Assembly (NCBI GenBank): GCA_963930775.1
Contig: OZ005696.1
Coordinates: forward strand, 4,030,001-4,094,000
Direction: 5' to 3'
DNA from: Cliona cf. orientalis
Lineage: Eukaryota > Porifera > Demospongiae > Clionaida > Clionaidae
Length of the DNA: 64,000 bases
Shown: positions 40,317-52,085 of the stretch, piece after piece
Numbering within the stretch: position 1 is the first letter of the stretch
How the letters are laid out: the number at the start of each line of letters is the position of its first letter
The notes under the pieces: model-generated
Databases searched by the model: none
Told to the model about the DNA's origin: nothing
Seen by the model: only the letters and a program-made list of their open reading frames with translations
Position numbers and translations under genes: made by a program

Positions 40317-41451
40317 CTAATATTCAAATGTTAAACATAACGATGTTTTACCAATTGCTCTAGCTGCATGCTGGATGGCCTTTTCAGTTTTATTTGATCC
40401 CATGCTCTTCATTGAATTTTACTCTGTTCAAGTATTTCATGTGCAGATCACATTCAATACCATATTTTCTCGCTATTAAGCGCATGCGCTTATATCTCCA
40501 CAGGAAGAAAACCTGCGCTTAATAGCGATGTGCGCCTAACTGCGAGATGCGCCTAATAAAGAATAGCTGCATCCAAGAACGCATGCGCGCTCGTGGTATA
40601 CCATTTTAGGGGCGTGGCCAATCGATTGATCGCACAATCATTCGTGTTACTGCATTCCGCCCAGCTCGAAATGGCACTCATATATAGCTCGAAGAACCTG
40701 AGAATCGATAGTAGCCATCGTGATTTCGAGTAACTTGAAACGGCTGGAACCTTGGGCTAGCAAGAAAGCATGCAGATTATCGAGGTCAAGGGTCACGTAA
40801 TATTGTGCGCTTATACACAAAATGCGCCTAACAACGAGTGCTTTGGTCAGGTAAATAGTATGCGTTTAATAATGAATATGCGCTTATAAGCGAGATGCGC
40901 CTAATAGCGAGAAAATACGGTATTATGGCCTGTTTGACCATGAGTATTGACAAATCTGCTCCAAATTAGTTGGTGTGCCTGACGAGGTGAAAGGGTGAAG
41001 TAGTACTGATATAAGGTCGTGAAGGCTTCAATAGAATAGTTTGTGCGATTCGATGCCTTAAATATGGGTGTAAAATACTTCCAACAACGAAGTACTTGCG
41101 GTCCTCTTGCATCCTTTATGGTATCTTTAAATGAAAGATGAGACTCAACACTTTCACAGTGTATGCAAACTTGCCATTCATAGATGGTTCTGGCGGACTG
41201 ACCAAATCAAATTTAAAATTTATTTTGTGACACACCAGTGTAGAGATTATTTTTCTCTCATCATTGGGTAACATCCAAATATTTTGATCCAGAATAATAT
41301 GTGGTATTCTATGCCAATGCTGCAGACCATAGTCTAAGAAAATGGATATATAATCATTAACTCTCACTGACTTAATTTTTGAGGATTGATGTACATACGT
41401 ATTCTGATTATGCGATTGGCACTTGAAATTCCCTCCATAGCTAATGAACAA
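40317..41451 (-). pseudogene. DUF6589 protein relic split by a MITE
   Basis: The minus strand encodes a 111-codon block (ISIFLDYGLQHWHRIPHIIL ...), then after a frame change GPQVLRCWKYFTPIFKAS, YSIEAFTTLYQYYFTLSPRQ and WSRFVNTHGQTGHN. This is the conserved DUF6589 core. The MITE at 40458-40922 interrupts the frame directly after GHN. Beyond it the frame resumes with IECDLHMKYLNR and, after another frameshift, SNKTEKAIQHAARAIGKT. At least two frameshifts plus the insertion make it a pseudogene. The domain's function is unknown to me. Confidence 0.8.
40458..40922. mobile_element. MITE with TACCRTATTTTCTCGCTATT termini inside the DUF6589 relic
   Basis: Begins TACCATATTTTCTCGCTATT and ends AATAGCGAGAAAATACGGTA. 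TA stands at both ends. Inside are repeated GCGCTTAATAGCG and ATGCGCCTAA motifs. Removing the element and one TA joins the DUF6589 frame exactly (GHN + IEC), which proves insertion and defines the target duplication as TA. A diverged relative lies reversed at 16870-17160. Confidence 0.92.
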
Positions 41452-42847
41452 GCATAATAATTATATGTTCACACCTGACAGTGAGTGACAATATAATTTT
41501 ATTATCTTGGGGAGTTATAATAAAATATGATCTTGTTGCTATTAGGGTGAATTCAATGATGCCAAGACATCAAAAAATTTGTACTGTATATCCTTTCATT
41601 TATAATCACAATTGAGTGGTTACATCCCAGAAGCCTGTAAATCATAGATCTAATCTTGTATGTGTATGTGCGTGGGCCTACTTCTTCCTATAGGGTATAG
41701 CTAGTTAAGTACCTGGCCATATTAATTCCCGAAGAAATTGACAGAATATTGTATTATGCATAGCTATATATAATTAATGCTATGACAAGAATTAATATCG
41801 AGGTCATTACCACGTGCGGAAAGTTCTCAGATGGTGCCCTTATGGGGTATTAGCTCAGCAACCCAAATTTAATTTATTTCTTTTTCAAGGGAGCCAGCAC
41901 ACTAAGCAAAAGAAAGTCCAGAAACTTGTGGTACATATGACATTATAGATTGCAGAGTAGAGCTCTACTACATTTAATACAGAATATTCAGTAAAGGGCT
42001 ATAAATGTACAATGTACCCAATTTGGGCAAACAAAATTCCACTTCACATACGAATTTGCAGGTGCAATCCAGTCCAGTGATCTGCTCATAATTTATCATG
42101 AATTGTTTCACAAACATTAAATTTTAGCTAAGAATTGTTGGCATCTACTTCAGAGCTCAATCTTGCATTTTAGTTAGTATATTAAGACTGTTGTTTATGA
42201 TATTGAAATATAAATAATTATTAAATTGTTATGGCACATACAATGACCAATAGACAAGAGGGGTACAGACTTCTTCCCCCTTTGATTTTCTGGAGTGCAG
42301 CATCCCATCTAACAAGTGACAAGAAAGCTCAAATAGTGGTGAATTTAAGTGCCTCAAGCATAAGAATCTGCATGGTTCTGACGATCCTTTGTAAGGATTT
42401 TATCACTGTAGAGTTGTACTGCACGTATCCCTCGCTTACTTGAGCTCATTACTGTAACATGCATACATTGGATAATTACTAAATACATGGCATGATTATC
42501 ATATTATAATTTGTTAGGGCTCCGAAATATACCATACCCTGGCAAAAGTGGGCCCACTACGGAATATCAGCTCACCACACAGGGCTAAATTTCCGCAGCC
42601 AATTAAACTAGCCTGTACTCCCTTTCTTATTTCGTTCTCAAATCTCTGGTGCTTGCGCTCACCCAATTCTCACTAACATTTCCCCTCTCATACTTTCTCA
42701 TACTGTAGATTAGCACCACCTCCTACTACTCTCCTGGTGATAGTGCAGGGTCAACGCCACGGCTCTCCTCCCTCTACTGAGCTGGCGTGCATGAGATGCA
42801 TGGTTGAATGTTTGCAGTATGCAAGAGGGAAAAACATGATGACTGGG
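41452..42847. other. Intergenic, no supported gene
   Basis: AT-rich sequence. 42528-42600 carries one end of the TACCGTACCCTCG family. 5' exons of the DUF6589 relic might have been here, but none can be recognised. Confidence 0.5.
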
Positions 42848-43027
42848 TACAGTGGAACCTCTCTATTAAGGACCTCCGAAATAGGGACACCTCTTTAATG
42901 GGGACACTATTCATTGTCCCAGCTACATAGAGAAGTGTACAAAACAACCTCTGAAGTAAGGACACCTCTTTAATCGGGACACTTGATGTGGTCCCAAGGG
43001 TGTCCGTAATAGAGAGGTTCCACTGTA
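42848..43027. mobile_element. 180-bp MITE, TACAGTGGAACCTCTC termini
   Basis: Begins TACAGTGGAACCTCTCTATT and ends AATAGAGAGGTTCCACTGTA, a 20-bp perfect inverted repeat with TA at the edges. Internal GGACACCTCTTTAAT occurs twice. A single end of the same family lies at about 60683. Confidence 0.92.
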
Positions 43028-44039
43028 CTTGCACCCACCACCTCCCCTCTTTCTCTTTTCTGGTGTTCTTAATGGCCACAGTCAGTACTTCACCACCTCT
43101 CGTACTAGCACTGAGCTCATTCTTGCAGTCACAGGTGCACGACATTGTATGAGTGTGTATACTGAAAATTCTTGCCATCAAGGCTCTCTTCTCATACTGC
43201 ATTTACACCATGATGATGTATACAGGGCAACCTCGATTATCTGGACCACTTCTGATCGCTGCCATACTGGATAATTGAAGAACCTACATTTCTCACGTGG
43301 TTCATGATACCTAGCCTATAAATGATATCTGTACAGTATGATCACGGCCAGGCCATCAGCTTAGGGTCTAAGCCAACCTTGGCTTAGGATCTAAGCCACA
43401 TTAAGCCAGTGCCATCAGAAGCCAATCATGACTTATATTTAATATAGGAATTACAGCCTAGGACTGGCACAATAGATTATCTTATAAGCCACAAAATACT
43501 TGAGCAAAACCACTAGCCTACTTGAGATACAAGCCACGTGGTCAGCAGCTCACCACCAAGGCCATTAATTAAGGTAATGTACCTCAGTGTACCTGAGCAC
43601 TATTGTTAATTGTATGTTGTTGACCTCTATGCAGGGATTCTGACATTACTAGTCAACTATTAATATCATTCCTTTATATCTTGACATAAACTAATGTTTA
43701 TGAGACAATATGTTATTGTCATAAATCGGCTTCATCTTGTATCAGTCCATTTTTTTGTTCATTTGTATTTACTATAATGTATTTAGTTATGTTGTAAACT
43801 ATTTTGGTGAATTTTGATAATACAATTCCCAGTCTTGAAATCATGTCAATTGGCAATGCATGATGATATAAATGGGGATAATTTATTAAGATTATTACAT
43901 CTACCAAAATAACTTGCAATATCTAGTGTGTTGGATGGTATGTGTTAATTGATAAGTAAAAATAAATTCATAACAGTGCTTATTATGTATAAGTCTATTC
44001 AATGTAGAAGAGCTCGAGGATTTTGAGTGTAGCTACTCC

Positions 44040-45585
44040 GGTGCAGTACACATGCATCTCGTAGCTTTCTTGGTCGCATTTATACACCCCACTCTATCTA
44101 GGTACCAAAACGAGACCAATACTTTTGTTCTTATGTCTATAATCATAATCTAGAATGGTTTAAACAGTAGGCATGGCATTGATGACTTTAGAATCTGTGT
44201 GTGTGTGGACGAGCATTTTGTGTGTACTTCATATTAATCGGTACGTATTGTACACATCTTGTAATTTTTTTGGTATCATTAATTTTGTACACCCCAAATT
44301 TTTTAGGTACCAAAGCCAGATTAGTACGTTTATTCTTGTGTCTGTAATCATATTCTAGACTGGTATGAACAGTAGACATGGCATTGGTGACTTCTGTGTG
44401 TGTGAGGAGGAGCATTTTGTGTGTACCGTATTCGATCTAATTACCGATCTTGGGTGGCGCACAATTAGAGCCCGGAAATTAACATTCTGATCCAGGTGGT
44501 GCATCTTTTAGAGAGGCGCGTTGTAATTAGAGCAAAAGTGTGAAGAACATAGCTTCCAGTACTCCTTATGAGATACTCAGTACTATTGAGATACGTAAGT
44601 ATCGATGCTGCTCCAATTAGAACGCGCCTGGAAAAAATAATTAGCATGGCCGCATGGCACATAGTTAGAGCACGAAAATTAGGATTCTGACATAGGTGGC
44701 GCGTTTAAATATTAGAGAGGCGCCTTAATTAGAACGGATACGGTACTTCATGTTAATTGGTACGTATTGTACACATCTTGTAGTTTTTTTGGTATCATTT
44801 ATACACCCCAAACTTTCTGGGTACCAAAACTGGATCAATACCTTTATTCTTGTGTCTATAAATTAATCATAATCTAGACTGGTGTAAATAGTAGACATGG
44901 CATCTGTGTGTGTGAGGATGAGCATTTTGTGTGTAATTCATGTTAATTGGTATGTATTGTACACATCTTGTACGTAGCTTTTTTTGGTATCGTTTATACA
45001 CCCCAAACTTCTAGGTACCAAAATCAGATCAGTACCTTTATTTTTGTGTCTATAGTCATAATCTAGAGTGGTATAGACATGGCATTAGCGACTTTTGTGT
45101 GTATGAGGATGAGCATTTTTGTGTGTACTTCTCATACTATTATGCCAATCGGCACAGTACTATTTTGTAGCTTTTTTGGTATCATTTGTATACCCCACAC
45201 TTTCTAGGTGCCAAAACCAGATCCGTACCTTCATTCTTGTGTCTATAATCATAATCTAGACTGGTGTAAATAGTAGACATGGCATTGGTGACTTCTGTAT
45301 GTGTGAGGATGAGCATTTTGTGAATAATTCATGTTAATTGGTATGTATTGTACACATCTTGTAGCTTTTTTTGGTATCATTTATACACCCCAAACTTTCT
45401 GGGTACCAAAACCAGATCAATACCTTTATTCTTGTGTCTATATAATGAATGGTGTAAACAGTAGACATGGTATTGGTGACTTCTGCGTGTGTGAGGATGA
45501 GCATTTCGTGTGTACTTCCATGTCAATCAGTAGTAACAGTACACATCTTGTACACCCCACACTTTCTAGGTACCACAACCAGAGC
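44040..45585. repeat. Satellite array, about 200-bp units
   Basis: Around six to seven diverged units recur. Each holds GTAGACATGGCATTGGTGAC, GAGGATGAGCATTTTGTGTG, TATTGTACACATCTTGTAG, a TTTTTTTGGTATCATTTATA stretch and TTCTTGTGTCTATAATCATA. Unit starts lie near 44166, 44372, 44892, 45072, 45274 and 45464. The wide gap after 44372 is the MITE at 44422-44745. Confidence 0.88.
44422..44745. mobile_element. MITE with TACCGTATYCGATCTAATTA termini inserted in a satellite unit
   Basis: Begins TACCGTATTCGATCTAATTA and ends TTAGAACGGATACGGTA. The neighbouring satellite units read GTGTGTACTTCATG where this one reads GTGTG-TA-[element]-TA-CTTCATG. The array itself therefore supplies the empty site and shows a TA target duplication. 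Relatives are at 369-1311 and 62145-62475. Confidence 0.93.
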
Positions 45586-45589
45586 CCTA

Positions 45590-45720
45590 GACGCTAACCC
45601 TGCTAACCATTCACAACCCTTCCCCAGACCTCTCAGCCCCTCCCAGTGCTCCCACACTAACCCTGCTAGCCATTCGTAACCCATCCTCTAATCTCCCAGC
45701 CCCTTCTGTACATACTGTCC
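45590..45720 (-). repeat. Minisatellite, inverted partner of 47620-47870
   Basis: Two units of CTAACCCTGCTAACCATTC plus CCAGACCTCTCAGCCCCTCC, about 65 bp each. They are the reverse complement of the array at 47620-47870. AGCGATCG-type sequence adjoins both arrays. Confidence 0.7.
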
Positions 45721-45935
45721 AGCGATCGCAATGGTGTACATACCGGCGTATCGCATTTGCATTGTTACAAAGCCTGTAGAGCCTGTAGCTCATCACTCAA
45801 TGTGTAACCACACCCACAAAGATCATTGGTCACACCTTCTGGGCATGCATGATAATGTATTTCTGGTGTCCAGCTAGTTCGTATAATCGAGGTTCTGGAT
45901 AAACGAGGTCCAGATATTCGAGGTTGCACTGTATC

Positions 45936-46997
45936 TTGCCACACACATGTCATATAATTGGTGATTACTCATTCTCTTCCTTAGCCAGAGATAGTGTAGC
46001 TCCAATGATAACTTCTGTCGCTAATCCAATCCCTAATCTGAGGTACTTCGTAGAGCATGATCATGAACAATAATATTATTTTAAAAATTTGATACTCTGC
46101 AGTATTGAGTGCACAAGCTGAATTTCTTAGTGCAATCCAAGTACTAGATTAGGACTGGTGTGTAAGGCATTAAAGTGCAGTACCTCTTGAGCTATTATAA
46201 TAGCAACCACAGAAGAAAAAAAATTATTGAGAGCATTGCCTTAATCTTCACTTGAATAGTCTATGGTGCGTCTTAGCTAGTTTTCAGTGTAGGAATGGTT
46301 GAAGTGGTGTTATAATATTATGATTTTCCAAACTCCTTTTTGTTAGCCTGATTGAGTTTGCCAAAAAATGCCATTAAAGTTGCTCTCATGCAAGTAACAG
46401 AGACACAATTAACTTTATTCCTCATTGTAACTATAATATTATTATATTATTCCTCAATTATCTTTGCACACACCTTGTTAGCATGCCATGAGTGCACAAT
46501 GCAAATTAGAGTTCATGCATGAACTGTATTAGGCCACACAGAATAAATTAACATGACCACGAAATAGTAGGGTTGGTCCGTCGGGCGGATGATAATTTAA
46601 CCAAAGAATTTTAATTACAAGTGCCAGTGTCATGTAGTACTCCAGCTGTCGAGAGGTTTTGTGCTGTGTGCATGTGGTAGCTTAAAAATACATTTTTAAG
46701 ACAGTCCTATTAAAAGTCTGAGTCGGTATATATTCCTCAGTAGTAGACTCAGCTATTGGATGCTTTAAAATTTCGACAGCGAGCCTCCTCCCCCGCACCG
46801 TAGCTCGATACGGGTAGCTACGGCAAACTACGCACAACTTGCAATAAAATTAGTGGTATAATACGCACAGCTGTGCTCCAGTTTCATCAGTTCACCCCGG
46901 TCAAAGATAGGCCGGTGGTCGGCATGCAGGGGCTATTACTATAGCCGGCGAACTTCTTTGACGGTCCGATCCGACTTTGTACAACTTGGGCCCTGCT
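45936..46997. other. Intergenic and upstream region of the BEN-domain gene
   Basis: 45936-46760 shows no gene. 46770-46997 is richer in CG and free of repeats, as expected for a promoter (CCTCCTCCCCCGCACCG, GATAGGCCGG). No clear TATA box is seen. Confidence 0.45.
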
Positions 46998-49900
46998 ATG
47001 GAGTTCATAGCTGTAAGGTGGATCCTTCGAGACTCAGAACCTCTAGGGAAGGTGGGGAAGGTGTATCTCCAAGACATTCTCACTGTAAACGGGAACACGG
47101 TGGAGTCAGCTCAATCAGACGTCATTCCAGGAGATATCATCACGGTTAGGGGACAGTCGGAGTCAGTTGCCGGTGCTGTGGTCCTGCCAAAGGGTGGTAG
47201 CGTGCGAGGTGGAAAGAGGCCACTTGCCGCAGTAGCTGCAGACTGCGCCGACTTGGGAGCGGCTAAAAAGCGCAAGTGTAAGTCTATAGTATAGTTAGCG
47301 GCGGATTCCACAGTGTGCAAAATATTCTGAATTGCATGCAGACAAGCAGCAGTATAAAAACAATGGATACTTGTTTGGCAGCGAATGCATAATTTTATGG
47401 CACAAATCTCTTATTCACTGTAGATTCTACCAAAGAAGGAAGCCCCCACTCTTTGCAATTGGATACAGGTGAGGCAGTATTATACTTGACAACAGTATGC
47501 TTATATCATTGGGCTATTGGGCTATTCCATTTAATAAAGATACACCCCTATGGAGGAACACTTGTACTTTTCAACATCAAGACAGACTTCATTAATTTAG
47601 AAAAACATGTAACGACGCAAATGCGATCCCGACCCGTTCGCAATACACCCGCCGTGATCGCTGGACGATATGGATGGGAGGGGCTGGGAGGTCAGGGGAT
47701 GGGTTGCGAATGGTTAGCAGGGTTAGTGTGGGAGGGGCTGGGAGGTCTGGGGGTGGGTTGCGAATGGTTAGCAGGGTTAGTCTCTAGGGTTTGCCTATAC
47801 GTGGACTGGAGGGGCTGGGTTGTGAATGGTTAGCAGCGTTAGTGTGGGAGGGGCTGGATTGTGTTGGGTTTATCTATAAAATAGTTGAAATAACGGCTGC
47901 TAGCAGCAACAACGGTTGTGGCCGAGTGCTGGGCTCTTATGTATGGGACGGTATAGAGCGGGTTCGAATCTTGCCGTACACTTTGACTTTTTTCTTTTTT
48001 TTCCCTGTCGAATTTTTCTAAGTGTTGATAGATCGCATTTGCGTCATAACAAAACATACATTGAGACAAATTATTATATCCTCCACTATACCATTACAAG
48101 TGAGACAAGCCAAGGAAAACTAAGCATATTGAGTGGGTGTAGTTTGGTTACCACATCAAAGAAATAATTTAATATCATACTGGCAAGTAATTATGGGGGG
48201 GATGCTAATTTTGTGGAAAGTCCAAGAAAGCCATCAGAATTAATAATTTTTGTGGTTTTAAATTTCATACCCAGTCCTGGAATGCAGCGCTGCGCAAACA
48301 ATGACGTAGTTGATACACGCATGCACTTATGATCTTGCTAAAATCATTTATCACCAAGCCACTTCTGCAAAGAAACTTGGACAAATAGCATGAGATAGAA
48401 CAATATTAGGGTTAGGGTTAGGGTTAGCTGGATGACAGTAGTGATTAATATTTGTTACTACGTAATACTGAAAAAGTTTAATTGGCCACGCTTCCATGAT
48501 GTTTTTGGCTGTAGACGCCCCTCATATACTGCTGGCATTACTTTTCTGGGTGGTGACTACCAAGTTAACCATGAAAATAACGAAAACTAGCACCCCATAA
48601 AATTATCCACCATATGGTATCATGCATACTGAACATGTGGGAGATGCAAGTCTATATGCTAAAAGCCCACTGCAATTCAACCCCCATGATTACACCTGTA
48701 CATGTCCATCTCTAATGTATAATGTACACAAAGAATAATTAATCAGTAGTTTAAAAGTTTCGCCAGTATTTATGGAATGGGGACATCTCCAGTTTGCTTG
48801 AAAGAGTAGGGGCAGGTACTTGTTCTGTACACATGTTAGTTGCATAAAATTTAATAAGGTAGATCAGATCAGTTAATTGTCTCTCCTCTCTAGCAGTTGC
48901 AGCATCTATCTATTAAGCGATTGTAAGAGTCCTTATGATAATGGTAGGACATTTTTCCGACGAATAGCCAGTATATGTCCGGTCATTGACTTGATCACTT
49001 TTTCAATGCCACCATTCAACAGTGCAGTTCAAGCACTAATGATTGACTAGCATCCTGTTTACTAGTTCAGGCTGCACTGCAGTAGCTGTCACTCTGTCAA
49101 CTTGGAGGCTGGCTTGGGGTGGGCCTAGCACCCACCAACTACACTGACCACAATGACTCAGCAGCTGTACATCTGCTAGTGGTACTGTGCTTTGCAGGTC
49201 AGTTGTCTAGGAAAAGTTAGGGAATGGCACCTATCTCTGTCACTATATAGCCTTTGTGACTTGTAGTATAACTGAATGAAGCACTTGAGAGCCACTGCCT
49301 ATTTGCCCTTTCCACTGGACAACTGACTTGCAAAGCACAGTATCAAGAGTATACTACTAGAGATGATGTTATAACATCAATATGGGGCGAGCCTCCGCAA
49401 ACCCCACACAAGTACAAATGATTTGGTATACAGATCGGAATTAATTTTATGATTGACTCGAGGGAGTGGAAACTACAGTTAGCTTAGCTTGGAACATGTC
49501 TCTAGCTACTCATAGTTCAGCGATGATTATTTTGCTAGCAACAGTCACTTGTTCTTGATCTTTTTAGGGCCTTGAATCGCCTTAAATTTGGAGTCTCACA
49601 TGGGACCCTCTGCACTCAAAATGTTTCACTCTGCCTGCCTAGAAAGACATATTTTCTCTGTAGCCTTGCCCCTCTCAGTCTGAGTCTCTGCAGTTTTCCT
49701 TTTGAAATTTCTGATATTTGTTTCTGCGTTTCTCAGTCTTTCTTCCTTTTTAGCCGCTCGATGTCACAGAGCTTGCCCTCTTTCTCTAGCTCTATTTGAA
49801 GTGTTCGCTCCACTCTCGCGCATTGCTTGTTGTATGTGCATGCGCGTAACGGAAGATATATTGCATATCGTTGATTCAGAAATAGAAGACGGGTATATAC

Positions 49901-52054
49901 AGAATGACGGACGGCAGATATATACAATGTCATATATATATATATATATATATTATATATAAAAACGGAAAATCTCGATGATATCACTTGTGTGGGGCTC
50001 GCTTCAGCTCGCCCTAATAATACTCTTGGCAGTATTGTATGTATGTCATTGGACTACTACTGTGTTACAGCATAGATATATAGTTAGTTCACTAACATTG
50101 GCCCAAAAGAATTATTAAACGTACATTGGTGTCCGGGCATTTGGTGTAAATGTCCGGTCAAATTTCATTTTGATCAGACATTTTGACTGGCCATACAAAA
50201 AATTTATCATAGGGTCTGATATAGTAGGGCTGCATCACATTGGAGAAACCCTGAGCTTGCCAATGTGCTACAATTAGTGACCAGCATTCAATAGCGCAGT
50301 TGAGCACTAATGATTGACTAGCATCCTGTGTACTAGTTAAGGCTGCACTGCAGTAGCTGTCACTCTGTCAACTTGGAGGCTGGCTTGGGGTGGGCCTAGC
50401 ACCCACCAACTATACACTGACCACAAAGACTCAATCTTCTAGAGTATATATACTCTTGGTGGTATTGTATGCATGTCATTGGACTACTACTGTAGATAGT
50501 TCACTAACATTGGCCCAAAAGAATTAATACAAAATTAATGTACATTGGTGTCCAGGCATTAATTTTGGTGTAAATGTCCAGTCAAATTTCATTTTGATCA
50601 GACATTTTGACTGGCCATACAAAAAATTTATCATAGGGTCTGATATTATATAGTAGGGCTGCATCACATTGGAGAAACCCTGAGCTTGTCAATGTGCTAC
50701 AATTAGTGACCATCTTGTTGGATCTATAGCTAGCCATACATACCCTTCCAGTTGAAAAGGAGCCACTTTCTTACTCCATTTTAGGATAGGTCAAGTACTG
50801 GATTCCATTTGGCCATACACACCAGATAGACCCTCTCCTCCTCCCTTGTTTACTATGCTGTGTTTTAACCCGGAGGGGTATGAGTTCTGCCCTGAATCAT
50901 TCTTAACCTTTCTCCCTGTCGCCTCATCTAGCTAGGATATGCTAACTTGATTGGAGAGTGGGCGAACAATTAATTTTTTTGATTCTGTTGCTATGTATAG
51001 CTATGTAGTAATAATTATACAGGAACAATTACGTTCACTTTTATTGTGAAAATATTGATAATAATTATTGTTAAAGTTTATTGTGACCTGAGACATCTAA
51101 TTAGTACAGTGTAGCTCCAGAATACATAAGTATCCCTTCCAGACAAAATTAATAGTTCCACCACTCATCCCCCACCCGGGCCATCATAGTAGGACACACC
51201 AAAACTTGATCCTTATCCTCAAGATACATTACCTCTAGGGGAAGCCCGGCTTGTTTTTAAGATATAGCTGTCATCACAAAATTAGTATAGGTAATCACAT
51301 GAATTCGAGTGCAATTTGGGAAATAATTGCATGAGTTATGTATTAGAAGGAAAGTAATTGCACGAGGCGAAGCCGAGTGCAATTTATCCTTCTAATACAT
51401 AACAAGTGCCATTATTTCCCACAATTGCATGAGAATACATGTGATTGCATGTTAATCATATAGTACAGTTAGCAAAGGAGCTGTGAGGCAGCCACTGTTG
51501 TAGCTGAAGCACACTGGCCAACCACAAGAATGTTGCTGTAAGGTCAGTGTTGGTAAGTGGTCGACGAGTTCAACAGTCACAAGAAGCTGCTAACTGAAGT
51601 CTTGACCACGCCTCACTGTCATATGCATGCACGAGGAATAGTATGAGTCGGTCGCCATTTCGCTCGCTTGTTCTAGAGCTCAGCATTTTGACAGCAGAGC
51701 AGACGCATAGATACAAGCGAAGTGGAAGGGTCTAGCTCGATGACTTCTACAAAGCCTTCTGAGTTCTCTGTCGATCTCCACAACGCCATGGTGGCCAGCT
51801 CAGCTATCCGCCATTCAAGGACTCGTTCGTTGCTGGGCTGGTGCTTGTTGCTATGATCGTGCGAGCGATCTGATTGGTCCAGCGCGCGCCGCTGTCGGTC
51901 AGTAAGTGTGCAATTACTAAGCAAATAAGTGTGCAATTAAGAAAATAATTGCACACTTAGTCTATGGGACTTTTGTATAGAGACAAAATAACTATATGAT
52001 TAATATTATTAACCCTCGGCGCATGCGCCGTAGGGTTACGGTAGTCGTTCTGTG

Positions 52055-52085
<31 letters not shown>

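Larger units (their letters stand above)
43221..45932. mobile_element. Possible 2.7-kb element bounded by TACAG.GCAACCTCGA termini
   Basis: TACAGGGCAACCTCGATTAT at 43221 is mirrored by TCGAGGTTGCACTGTA at 45932, and GGATAATTGAAG / TATAATCGAGG follow inward. If both ends belong to one insertion, it carries the 200-bp satellite array. They could also be ends of two separate copies. Confidence 0.5.
49012..50709. repeat. Local direct duplications in the BEN-gene intron
   Basis: A 150-bp block (CACTAATGATTGACTAGCAT ... GGGCCTAGCACCCACCAAC) occurs at 49012-49160 and 50284-50434. A 260-bp block (TACTCTTGG.. TCATTGGACTACTACTGT .. CATTTTGATCAGACATTTTG) occurs at 50021-50282 and 50451-50709. The copies differ by small indels and substitutions. 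Non-coding. Confidence 0.85.

Noticed and set aside
51673-51936. 87-codon minus-strand frame in a CpG-rich stretch
   Set aside because: No recognised motif, and it lies between palindromic repeats that probably form one mobile element.
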